64,000 bases of DNA from Ruegeria sediminis (GTDB lineage: Bacteria; Pseudomonadota; Alphaproteobacteria; Rhodobacterales; Rhodobacteraceae): contig NZ_VCPD01000002.1 in assembly GCF_005938215.1 (NCBI RefSeq), positions 496,001-560,000 on the forward strand, given 5' to 3'. The position numbers and the translations under genes were made by a program. Under the pieces are notes generated by a model. The model made no database searches. It saw only the letters and a list, made by a program, of their open reading frames with translations, and was not told the DNA's origin. The number at the start of each line of letters is the position of its first letter. Position 1 is the first letter of the stretch. This document shows, piece after piece, positions 54,828 to 63,321 of the stretch.

Positions 54828-57185
54828 ATGTCGATTGGATTTTCGTCGCGACGCGCACAAGCCGTCGCCCCCTTGCACAGCAAAGACGACTTGGATTCGG
54901 AAGAGTCGCAAGTGACGGACGAGGGGCAGACGACCCGTCAGCCCACGAAAACCAATGGAACTGGATCTACGGCTTCTTCCAAGTTGCGGAATGGGTTGCG
55001 GGTCGAAAGCAGCACGGCCGGCGCGGCCTCGGAAACGCCACAGGACGACCGTGCCAAGGGGTCCGATGAAACCGGCCCGGCCAAGCCGGAACCCTCGGCG
55101 AATACCGAGAACCGCACCAAACCTTACCTCCTGAAAACGCCGGTCGATGAAGCGGATGCCGAACCGAATCAGGCGTCTTCGGAAGACTCCCAGGATCTTC
55201 GCGCCGATACTCACCGGCGCGAAACGCCGCCGCCAGATGCCGACCCGAACGGCGAGGACGACGGCGACGGGGTGGCCGAGGCCGACGATCCCGATCCGGA
55301 TGATCTTCAGGAACCGACCGCTCGGGCGACCCCCTCGGCGCGAGGAGGATCCGGAGACCGGCTTGGAACGACGATCGAGGCCAAGGCCAACCAGCCGCTG
55401 ATGAAGTCAAGCGGCGGCGGCGGTAATGGCGGCGGGCCACCCCAACCTTTCCACAAGCGCACGCCTCCCGAGGATTTCCAGAAACTGCTGCAAACCGCGC
55501 AGCGGGCGGTCTGGCGCAACCTGGGTTTCGTGCTTGTCCTCACCTGCGCCACAAACCTGCTGATCCTCGCCATTCCGATCTACCTTTTCCAGATCAGCGA
55601 CCGGGTTCTGACCAGCCGTTCGCTGGACACGCTGATCATGCTGTCCGCCATCGTGCTGGGCGCGGTCGCCTTCCAGTCCGCCTTCGACGCCATCCGGCGC
55701 TTCATGCTGATGCGCACGGCGGTCGAAGTCGCCGCGCGGCTGGGCGCGCCCATCCTCAGCGCCGCGGCTCATGCGTCGCTGCACGGCACCGGGCGGGAAT
55801 ACCAGACGCTGGGCGATCTGCAGCAGGTGCGCGGGTTCCTGGTGTCGGGAACGCTGATCTCGTTCCTGGACGTGCCGTTCGCGCCGATGTTCATCCTGAT
55901 GATCTTCCTGGTGCACCCGGACCTGGGCATGATCGTCGTCGTGACCGCCCTGATCCTGATGGTCATCGCGCTGGTCAACCAGAAAATGACCGCCAAGCCC
56001 TTTGCGAAGGCCAACGTCGCGCAGTCGATGGCGAACCATCACCTCGACTCGATGTCCCGCAACAGCCAGATCATCAACGCGCTGGCGATGATCCCCGAGG
56101 CGGTGCGGATCTGGGGCCGCGACACGGCCGAGTCACTGACATGGCAGGTCCGTGCGCAGGACCGTAACATCATTTTCGCGGCCATTTCGCGAACCGTGCG
56201 CCTGTTCACGCAGATCGGCATTCTGGGCTGGGGCGCCTATCTGGCGCTGCGGGGCGAGATCACGGGCGGCATGGTGATCGCGGCGTCGATCATCGCGGGC
56301 CGCGCCTTTGCGCCGATCGAAGGTTCGATCGAGGGCTGGAACACCTTCCTGCTGTCGCGCAGCGCCTATGGACGGATCCGCAACCTGCTTGCCACCTCGG
56401 CCCTGCAATACGAAAAGCTGCGCCTGCCCCGCCCCGAAGGGCGTTTGGACGTGGAACGCCTGCTTTATGTTCCCGGCGGCACGAAGCGCGTGGTGCTGAA
56501 CGGCATCACCTTCTCGCTGAACCCGGGCGAAACGCTGGCGATCATCGGCAATTCCGGCGCCGGCAAGACGACGCTGGGCAAGACGCTGGTGGGTTCGATC
56601 CTGCCGACCTCGGGCAGCGTGCGGCTGGACCTGATGGACATTCGCAACTGGGATCCGCGCCAGTTCGGCGAAAGCATCGGCTACCTGCCGCAGGACGTTC
56701 AGCTGTTCCCCGGCACCATCAAGGACAACATCGGCCGGATGCGCGCGGACGCCACGGACGAACAGATCCACGACGCCGCGGTGCTGGCCGATGTCCACAA
56801 CATGATCGCCACCTTGCCGCAGGGCTACGAGACCGTCGTGGCGGCGGATGGCTCTCCGCTGTCGGGCGGCCAGAAACAGCGCATCGCCCTGGCCCGCGCG
56901 TTCTTCGGCAACCCGCGGATGGTGGTCCTGGACGAGCCCAACTCGAACCTCGACGTCGCGGGCGACAAGGCGCTGGCGCGCGCCATCGAACAGGCCAAGC
57001 AGAGCAAGATCACCGTCATCGTGATCACGCAGAAGCCCACACTGTTGAGCGCGGTCGACAAGATCATGCTGCTGACCGACGGGCGCGTGGCGCTGTTCGG
57101 CCAGCGCGAACAGGTTCTCGAGAAACTGCACGGCTCCAGAAAACAGCAGAACTTGCCGGGAAATAATCAGGGTAAACTGAAATGA
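54828..57185 (+). CDS. type I secretion ABC permease/ATPase with long disordered N-terminus
   Basis: Exporter of 785 aa of the PrtD/LapB group. About 1-205 is a polar, Pro/Asp/Glu/Ser-rich, apparently disordered extension ending in a Gly-rich linker; the usual family length is about 570-590. TM1 begins near 231 (NLGFVLVLTCATNLLILAIP) and the six-span domain runs to about 530. ATPase: Walker A GNSGAGKTT (about 573), signature LSGGQKQRIALARA, Walker B MVVLDEPNSNLD. There is no C39 peptidase domain. ATG at 54828, 40 nt after the cargo gene; the stop overlaps the adaptor start (ATGA). Confidence 0.93.
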   Translation: MSIGFSSRRAQAVAPLHSKDDLDSEESQVTDEGQTTRQPTKTNGTGSTASSKLRNGLRVESSTAGAASETPQDDRAKGSDETGPAKPEPSANTENRTKPYLLKTPVDEADAEPNQASSEDSQDLRADTHRRETPPPDADPNGEDDGDGVAEADDPDPDDLQEPTARATPSARGGSGDRLGTTIEAKANQPLMKSSGGGGNGGGPPQPFHKRTPPEDFQKLLQTAQRAVWRNLGFVLVLTCATNLLILAIPIYLFQISDRVLTSRSLDTLIMLSAIVLGAVAFQSAFDAIRRFMLMRTAVEVAARLGAPILSAAAHASLHGTGREYQTLGDLQQVRGFLVSGTLISFLDVPFAPMFILMIFLVHPDLGMIVVVTALILMVIALVNQKMTAKPFAKANVAQSMANHHLDSMSRNSQIINALAMIPEAVRIWGRDTAESLTWQVRAQDRNIIFAAISRTVRLFTQIGILGWGAYLALRGEITGGMVIAASIIAGRAFAPIEGSIEGWNTFLLSRSAYGRIRNLLATSALQYEKLRLPRPEGRLDVERLLYVPGGTKRVVLNGITFSLNPGETLAIIGNSGAGKTTLGKTLVGSILPTSGSVRLDLMDIRNWDPRQFGESIGYLPQDVQLFPGTIKDNIGRMRADATDEQIHDAAVLADVHNMIATLPQGYETVVAADGSPLSGGQKQRIALARAFFGNPRMVVLDEPNSNLDVAGDKALARAIEQAKQSKITVIVITQKPTLLSAVDKIMLLTDGRVALFGQREQVLEKLHGSRKQQNLPGNNQGKLK

Positions 57186-58522
57186 GCAACCTGACGCATC
57201 CTTCGGACCCGTCACTCTGGTATTCCGAAGTCCCCCGCTCGATCACCCGCCTTGCCTGGATCGGGCTGATCCTGCTGGCGATCTGTTTCGGCGGCTTCGG
57301 GGTCTGGTCGTTCCGCGCCCCGCTTGCCGCTGCGGTCATCGCACAGGGCAGCTTTGTGGCCACCGGCCGCAACAAGATCGTCCAGCACCTGGAAGGCGGG
57401 ATCATCGAGGAAATCCAGGTAGCTGAAGGTGATGCGGTCGAGGCGGGCGACATCCTGATGACGCTTGACCAGACCTCGGCCGAGTCGAACGAGCGCGAGC
57501 TGTTCGTCCGCAAGATGCGTCTGCAGGCCATGTCCGAGCGGCTGCTGGCCGAATATGGCGAAGAGGACAAGCTGGAATTCTCGGCCGAGCTTCTTGCCGC
57601 GTCGGACGATTTCGAAGTGGCGTCCATCCTGGATTCCCAGAAGCTGACCTTCGAGGTGTCGCGCAAGACCCTGCTGAACGACATCGCCCTGCTGGAACGG
57701 AACATGGAGGCGCTGAGGATCCGGGAAAGCGGGTTCGCGGCGCAGCTTGAGGCGATGACCCGGCGTTCGGAAATCCTGAAAGAGGAATACGACACCAAGA
57801 ACTCGCTGTTCGAGAAGGGGCTTGTCCGCAAGGGCGAGTTGAACACGATCCGGCGCGTGCAGGCCGAAGCGGACGGGCAGTTGGCGCGGCTGCAGGCCGA
57901 GATCGACGAAATCTCGCAGATGATGCTGAAGTACGAAGAACAGGTCACCAGAACGCGCCAGGCCTACCGGCAGGCGGCATTGGACGAGTTGGGGCTGATC
58001 GAGGCCGATCTGGAAAGCGTGCGTGAAAAGGCCCGCCAGGCGCGCAGCGTCCTGGACCGCGCCGTCGTGCGCGCGCCCGTGACAGGAACCGTCGTCCGGC
58101 TGCATTTCTACACGACCGGCGGCGTGATCGAAACCGGCGAGCCGATCGCCGAGATCCTGCCCGCGGATGCTCCGCTGATCATCGAGGCGCAGATCCCGAG
58201 AACCGACATCGACAGCGTCGTCACCGGGCAGAAGGCCACGGTGCGACTGGTGGCGCTGAACCAGCGCACCACGCCGGTTCTGAACGGCGAGGTCTTCTAC
58301 GTGTCGGCGGACGCGCTGCTGGAAGAGTCCTCGGGCATCCCGCAGGAGGTGTACCTGGCGCGCATTTCCTTGCCGGTCGAGGAAATGGACCGCGTCCGCG
58401 GCTTTGTCCCGACGCCCGGGATGCCGGCCGAGATCATGATCCAGACCGAAGAGCGCACCTTTGCCTCGTATATCGCGAAACCGATCGTCGACAGCATGTC
58501 GCGGGCGTTCCGCGAGAATTGA
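57182..58522 (+). CDS. HlyD-family type I secretion periplasmic adaptor
   Basis: Adaptor of 446 aa: short cytoplasmic N-terminus, one membrane span (about 22-42), lipoyl-like segment (IVQHLEGGIIEEIQVAEGD), long coiled-coil hairpins (about 95-275), second lipoyl half (VRAPVTGTVVRLHFYTTGG) and a beta-barrel domain. It bridges the ABC exporter to a TolC-type outer-membrane channel, which is not in this window. Overlaps the exporter gene by 4 nt. Terminator at 58549. Confidence 0.94.
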   Translation: MSNLTHPSDPSLWYSEVPRSITRLAWIGLILLAICFGGFGVWSFRAPLAAAVIAQGSFVATGRNKIVQHLEGGIIEEIQVAEGDAVEAGDILMTLDQTSAESNERELFVRKMRLQAMSERLLAEYGEEDKLEFSAELLAASDDFEVASILDSQKLTFEVSRKTLLNDIALLERNMEALRIRESGFAAQLEAMTRRSEILKEEYDTKNSLFEKGLVRKGELNTIRRVQAEADGQLARLQAEIDEISQMMLKYEEQVTRTRQAYRQAALDELGLIEADLESVREKARQARSVLDRAVVRAPVTGTVVRLHFYTTGGVIETGEPIAEILPADAPLIIEAQIPRTDIDSVVTGQKATVRLVALNQRTTPVLNGEVFYVSADALLEESSGIPQEVYLARISLPVEEMDRVRGFVPTPGMPAEIMIQTEERTFASYIAKPIVDSMSRAFREN

Positions 58523-58548
58523 CGGGAACCTGAGATTTGCATGAGCAA

Positions 58549-58582
58549 GGCAGGCGCGATGGAACCCGCGCCTGCCATTTTC
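58549..58582 (+). terminator. rho-independent terminator of the secretion cluster
   Basis: GGCAGGCGCG, 8-nt loop, CGCGCCTGCC, then ATTTTCC. Ends the cargo-exporter-adaptor transcript 27 nt after the adaptor stop. Confidence 0.75.
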
Positions 58583-58591
58583 CTGTCCGCG

Positions 58592-61500
58592 TCAGGTCCG
58601 GAACACCCTGTAGATCGCCGGGATGACCAGCACCGTCAGAAGGGTGGATGACAGCAGCCCGAACAGCAGCGACAGGGCAAGGCCCTGAAAGATCGGATCG
58701 GCCAGGATGACCACCGCGCCGATCATCGCCGCCAGCGCCGTCAGCAGGATCGGCTTGAAGCGGATCGCGCCGGCCTCGATCAGGATGTCCACCTTGGACT
58801 TCCCTTCCGGATCCGCATGGCGGATGAAGTCCACCAGCAGGATCGAATTGCGCACGATGATGCCGGCAAGGGCGATGAAACCGATCATCGACGGTGCCGA
58901 GAACGGCGCGTGCCACCACCAGTGCCCCAGCATGATGCCGATGAAGGTCAGCGGGATCGGCGTCAGGATCACAAGCGGCAGTTTGAACGAGCCGAACTGC
59001 GCGACGACAAGCGCGTAGATCCCGAGCAGCGCCACAGCAAAGGCCGCGCCCATGTCGCGGAACGTGACCCATGTCACCTCCCATTCGCCATCCCACAAAA
59101 GCGTCGGCTGCGCGTCATCCTCGGGTTGACCGTTGTAGCGGATTTCGGGCTTGGTCCCCTCGTCCCATTCCATCTGTTCGATCAGGTCGGCAACAGCCAT
59201 CATGCCATAGACCGGGGATTCGAACTCGCCCGCCAGTTCCGCCTGAACCATCTCGGCCGCGCGTCCGTTGCGCCGGAATATGGGAAACGAGGCTCTTTCT
59301 TCGGTGATCTCGACCACATCGCCCAGTTCGATCACCCCGCGCGAGCCCGGCAGGGTGTTCGCGGGAACGGGCGTGGACAGGAATCGTTCGTCCATGACGC
59401 GATCCGATTTTTTTCGCCCGACCATGATGGGCAATGGCTGGCGCCCTTCGCCGCGATGGGAATAGCCCACGATGTTAGTTGTTCCGAGGATGGCAAGCGT
59501 GTCCAGCACGTCCTGCTCCTGCACACCAAAATATTCCAATTGATCGGTCGAGAGAGTCGCCCGGAGACGGCGCGGCTGAACCCCGAAGCTGTCGTCCACA
59601 TCGACAACGTAAGGAACCGCCTCGAAAGCTTCGCGCACCTTGGCCGCAACCTCGCGCCGGGTCTCGCCGTCGGGGCCGTAGATTTCGGCCAGCATGGTTG
59701 ACAGGACCGGAGGCCCCGGCGGCGGTTCGACCGTTTTCAGGCTGGTTCCGGCAGGCACGTCCAGGTCCGCAAGGCGTTCGCGGATGTCCAGCGCGATTTC
59801 GTGGCTGGTCCGGTCGCGGTCATGCTTGGGCGCAAGGTTGATCTGGACATCGCCGAGATTTGCCGATTTCCGCAGGTAGTAGTGGCGCACCAGCCCGTTG
59901 AAGTTGAAGGGCGCCGCCTCGGCTGCATGGGTCTGGACCGAGATCACCTCGGGAAGCTCCAGAACCGCCCGTGCCACGTCCTGCGCGACCGCATCCGTCG
60001 CCTCGACCGAAGAACCCTCGGGCAGGTCGATGACGACGGCGAGTTCGGACTTGTTGTCGAACGGCAGCAGCTTGACCGTCACGTCCTTGGTGTAGATCAG
60101 GCCCAGCGAGCCGAAGGACAGCGCCACCGTCACCGCCAGGAACAGCCCCGAGCGCGCCTTGGTCTTGAGCAGCGGGCGCGCGACGGACCGGTAGATGCGT
60201 CCCAGATAGCCGCCCTCGCCTTCTCCGGCATGCGCCGGCGCGTTTCCCGCGATCTTGACCATCAGCCAGGGCGTGATGATCACCGCGACGAAAAAGGAAA
60301 AGATCATGGCCGCCGAGGCGTTGGCGGGTATCGGGCTCATGTAGGGGCCCATCATCCCCGAAACGAAAAGCATGGGCAGCAGCGCCGCCACGACCGTCAG
60401 AGTGGCGATGATCGTCGGGTTGCCCACTTCGGCAACGGCGCGGATCGCCTTGGCGACACGGGTTTCCTTGTCCGGCAGCGCCCAGTGGCGGGCGATGTTC
60501 TCGATCACGACGATGGCGTCGTCCACGAGGATGCCGATGGAAAAGATCAGCGCGAAAAGCGACACGCGGTTCAGCGTGTAGCCCATGATCCAGGCCGAAA
60601 ACAGCGTCAGCAGGATGGTCACGGGGATGACGATGGCGACCACGATGCTTTCGCGCCAGCCAATGGCGATCAGCACGAGGCCCACGATGGAAACCGTCGC
60701 CAGACCGAGGTGGAACAGCAGTTCGTTGGCCTTTTCATTCGCCGTCTCGCCATAGTCGCGGGTGACCTCGACATGAACCGTTTCGGGGATCAGGTCGCCT
60801 TCCAACTGGTGGACGCGGTGCAGGATCTCTTCGCCCACGACGACCGCGTTGGCCCCTGCCCGCTTGGCCAGCGCCAGGGTGACGGCGGTGGTGCGGACGA
60901 TCTCGCCATCTTCGCCGCGGGTTACGTTGGCGACGATGCGGTCCGAGGTGTCGGGCACATAGCTGACATCGGCAACATCGCGGACATAGACCGGGCGGTT
61001 GTCGCGGGTCGTCAGCAGGAGGTTCGCAATCTCTTCCGGCGCCTGCAGGGTCTGCCCGGCGACCAACCCGATCTGCTCGCCGCCGTCGCGCAGGATACCC
61101 GTCGGGAAAGCCCGGTTTGCGGCCTGAACCTTGTGCGCCAGCTGTTGCAGCGTCACGCCGTAAAGCGCCAGCCTGTCGGGATCCGGCGCGATCCGGATGG
61201 CGTCGGGCGCCTCGCCCACGATGTAGGTCAGCCCCACATCCTGGATCTTGGCCAGTTCCACCTGCAGTTCGCGCGCGATGCGGGTCAGGTCGCTGGACGT
61301 GTCGCCGCCGTTTTCGGAGGAGGTGAGCGTCAGCGTCAGGATCGCCACGTCGTCGATGCCGCGCCCGACGATCAGCGGGTCCTGGATGCCGACCGGAATG
61401 CGGTCGAGATTGGCGCGCACCTTGTCATGGACTCGCAGGATGGCCGTGTCGGCGGAGGTTCCCACCAGAAAGCGCGCGGAGACGAGCACGTAATCGTCGT

Positions 61501-61786
61501 GGGTGGTCGAATAGATGTGTTCGACGTCGTTGATGCCCTTGACGATGGTTTCCAGCGGCTCGGTGATCAGCTTGACCGCGTCTTCGGCCTTGAGCCCCGG
61601 CGCCCGGACGTGGATGTCGACCATCGGGACGGAAATCTGCGGCTCTTCCTCGCGCGGCAGCGCGCCCAGCGCGACCAATCCCATCACGAGGGCCACGATG
61701 ACCATCAGCGGCGTCAAAGCCGACTGGATGAAGGTTCGGGTCAGCCCGCCGGCGATCCCGAGCGGCACGTTCTGGTTGTCACTCAT
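58592..61786 (-). CDS. RND efflux permease
   Basis: RND pump of 1064 aa with twelve spans and two large periplasmic loops. The Asp pair lies near 420 in GILVDDAIVVIENIARHW. The N-terminus begins GIAGGLTRTFIQSALTPLMV and then PREEEPQISVPMVDIHVRAPG, the pattern of the group of RND permeases often linked with a short adaptor. It overlaps the adaptor gene by 8 nt. Context with a DUF2892 protein and an SqrR-like operator suggests export of sulfur-related or oxidatively generated compounds; that is inference. Confidence 0.92.
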   Translation of the reverse strand: MSDNQNVPLGIAGGLTRTFIQSALTPLMVIVALVMGLVALGALPREEEPQISVPMVDIHVRAPGLKAEDAVKLITEPLETIVKGINDVEHIYSTTHDDYVLVSARFLVGTSADTAILRVHDKVRANLDRIPVGIQDPLIVGRGIDDVAILTLTLTSSENGGDTSSDLTRIARELQVELAKIQDVGLTYIVGEAPDAIRIAPDPDRLALYGVTLQQLAHKVQAANRAFPTGILRDGGEQIGLVAGQTLQAPEEIANLLLTTRDNRPVYVRDVADVSYVPDTSDRIVANVTRGEDGEIVRTTAVTLALAKRAGANAVVVGEEILHRVHQLEGDLIPETVHVEVTRDYGETANEKANELLFHLGLATVSIVGLVLIAIGWRESIVVAIVIPVTILLTLFSAWIMGYTLNRVSLFALIFSIGILVDDAIVVIENIARHWALPDKETRVAKAIRAVAEVGNPTIIATLTVVAALLPMLFVSGMMGPYMSPIPANASAAMIFSFFVAVIITPWLMVKIAGNAPAHAGEGEGGYLGRIYRSVARPLLKTKARSGLFLAVTVALSFGSLGLIYTKDVTVKLLPFDNKSELAVVIDLPEGSSVEATDAVAQDVARAVLELPEVISVQTHAAEAAPFNFNGLVRHYYLRKSANLGDVQINLAPKHDRDRTSHEIALDIRERLADLDVPAGTSLKTVEPPPGPPVLSTMLAEIYGPDGETRREVAAKVREAFEAVPYVVDVDDSFGVQPRRLRATLSTDQLEYFGVQEQDVLDTLAILGTTNIVGYSHRGEGRQPLPIMVGRKKSDRVMDERFLSTPVPANTLPGSRGVIELGDVVEITEERASFPIFRRNGRAAEMVQAELAGEFESPVYGMMAVADLIEQMEWDEGTKPEIRYNGQPEDDAQPTLLWDGEWEVTWVTFRDMGAAFAVALLGIYALVVAQFGSFKLPLVILTPIPLTFIGIMLGHWWWHAPFSAPSMIGFIALAGIIVRNSILLVDFIRHADPEGKSKVDILIEAGAIRFKPILLTALAAMIGAVVILADPIFQGLALSLLFGLLSSTLLTVLVIPAIYRVFRT

Positions 61787-62759
61787 GTCCGGTCACCACG
61801 ACGTTGCCTTGCGAAAGGCCGCTCAGAACCTCGATCATCGGTTCGCCGTCGCGTTCCAGCCTGCGGCCGGTGACGACGGTACGCTCGACCGTTTCGGCCC
61901 CGTCCAGTTGCAGGCGCACGAAATCGAGCCCCCGGCGGCTGGCAACCGCCGCCTCGGGCACCAGGATGCCGGGCTTTTCCCCGACCGGCAGACGAACCAG
62001 AACGCGAGCATTGACGAAACGGCTTTGCAGGTCGGCGACTTCGACATCGGCGGTCACCCGGCCATTCTGGATTTCGGGATAGAGTTTGGCGATGCGACCC
62101 GCGAAGCTGCGGCCATCCCACTCGATGCGGATTTCGTCGCCGTCGCCAAGCAGCGCGGCGTGCCGCTCAGGGACGGACAGGCGCAGGAACAGGCCGCCAC
62201 CGCCGATCCGGGCCACTTCCTCGCCGGGCAGGACGACCGATCCTGCGGTCAGCGGCACCCTGAGCACGACCCCATCCACGGGCGCAAGGACGGCGCCCTC
62301 GAGGCTGCGCTGCTCCATGACCTGTTTTTCGGCCCGGGTGGCCGCGATCTGGTTTTCCAGCACGTTGACATTCGTTCGCAGCAGGTCAACCTGCTGGCTG
62401 GACATCACGCCGCGCTGGAACAGCTCCTCGCCGCGCTTCAACTCGGCGCGGGCGTTGTCCAGTTGCGCGGTCTGGGCTTCGATGCGCCCGTTGAAGGTCT
62501 GGATCTGGAACAGTAGCTTTTCGTCTTCGACCAGGCCGATCTGCTGACCGCTGGTGACTGTATCCCCTTCGCTTACCGTCAGTTCCGTGATCGTCCCACC
62601 AAGTCGGGAACGCGCGGCGACCTGATCGCGCGCCTCGATCTGACCGAACACGGCCTTCCATTCTGGAATGGAGCTGACCTGAACGGGATGAAGGTCTGCC
62701 GGGAAGGCGATGCAGGGAATGACCGCAAGGCATAGGGCACCGAAGAATGACTGTTTCAT
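61779..62759 (-). CDS. RND efflux periplasmic adaptor (short MFP)
   Basis: Adaptor of 326 aa with a signal peptide (cleavage near 22, AFPAD), lipoyl half LGGTITELTVSEGD, alpha-hairpin (about 85-150), second lipoyl half LAPVDGVVLRVPLTAGSV and beta-barrel domains. Shorter than AcrA-like proteins. Its 3' end overlaps the permease start by 8 nt. 85 nt separate it from the DUF2892 gene upstream, without a visible terminator, so the three may form one operon. Confidence 0.9.
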   Translation of the reverse strand: MKQSFFGALCLAVIPCIAFPADLHPVQVSSIPEWKAVFGQIEARDQVAARSRLGGTITELTVSEGDTVTSGQQIGLVEDEKLLFQIQTFNGRIEAQTAQLDNARAELKRGEELFQRGVMSSQQVDLLRTNVNVLENQIAATRAEKQVMEQRSLEGAVLAPVDGVVLRVPLTAGSVVLPGEEVARIGGGGLFLRLSVPERHAALLGDGDEIRIEWDGRSFAGRIAKLYPEIQNGRVTADVEVADLQSRFVNARVLVRLPVGEKPGILVPEAAVASRRGLDFVRLQLDGAETVERTVVTGRRLERDGEPMIEVLSGLSQGNVVVTGHE

Positions 62760-62844
62760 GTCCTGAACTCGACTGATTGGAGGGGCATCAAGGCGTGGCC
62801 CCTGCCGCAGGGCGTGGCTTGCGCGGCGACAGGGGGCGCGGGGA

Positions 62845-63045
62845 TCAGAACGCGGTACCGCTTTTGAAACCGAGTTTCTTGAAGACGATCGCCGCCGGGC
62901 AGAACCCGGTGACCGAGGACTGGATCAGGTTCACTCCGATGAACACGGTGAACCACATCCAAAGAGGCGAAACGAAAATCGTCAGCAGCACGCTCAGCAA
63001 GACCATAAATCCTGCAAACATCATGACGGCGCGGTCGAGGGACAT
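62845..63045 (-). CDS. DUF2892 membrane protein (YgaP-like)
   Basis: Protein of 66 aa with two membrane spans and the family end SVTGFCPAAIVFKKLGF, including the conserved Cys. DUF2892 segments occur alone or fused to rhodanese domains (as in E. coli YgaP) and go with sulfide/persulfide handling. First gene before the RND adaptor on the minus strand; an ATTC-N8-GAAT repeat lies about 73 nt before its start. Confidence 0.82.
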   Translation of the reverse strand: MSLDRAVMMFAGFMVLLSVLLTIFVSPLWMWFTVFIGVNLIQSSVTGFCPAAIVFKKLGFKSGTAF

Positions 63046-63116
63046 GATCGGTAACTCCTTTGATATTGACCAAGACAGGTGTTGGTCATGACCGACATAT
63101 ACGTGCCCTCGCCTTA

Positions 63117-63136
63117 ATATTCAATATTACGAATAT
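63117..63136. promoter_or_regulatory. inverted repeat ATATTC-N8-GAATAT, SqrR/BigR-like operator
   Basis: Perfect 6-bp arms around 8 nt, in an AT-rich patch 73 nt before the DUF2892 start and 186 nt before the DUF3604 start. The ATTC-N8-GAAT core equals what I recall as the site of SqrR, the persulfide-responsive ArsR-type repressor of Rhodobacter capsulatus. No ArsR-type gene is in the window. Confidence 0.6.
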
Positions 63137-63321
63137 GATTAATTGACGCATCATGGACCCGGGCGTCACAAAGCGCCCGCCGCCGCCGAGATTTTGTCCA
63201 CCGACGACAAACACCGTCGGAATCAGCCCGAAATCATCAACTTAATGTTGGAATCCTTCCTTCGGGTGCTAGGCTTCCACCAGCGTTGTTCGCAGTTGGA
63301 AACGTTGAAAGGAATTCAGTC

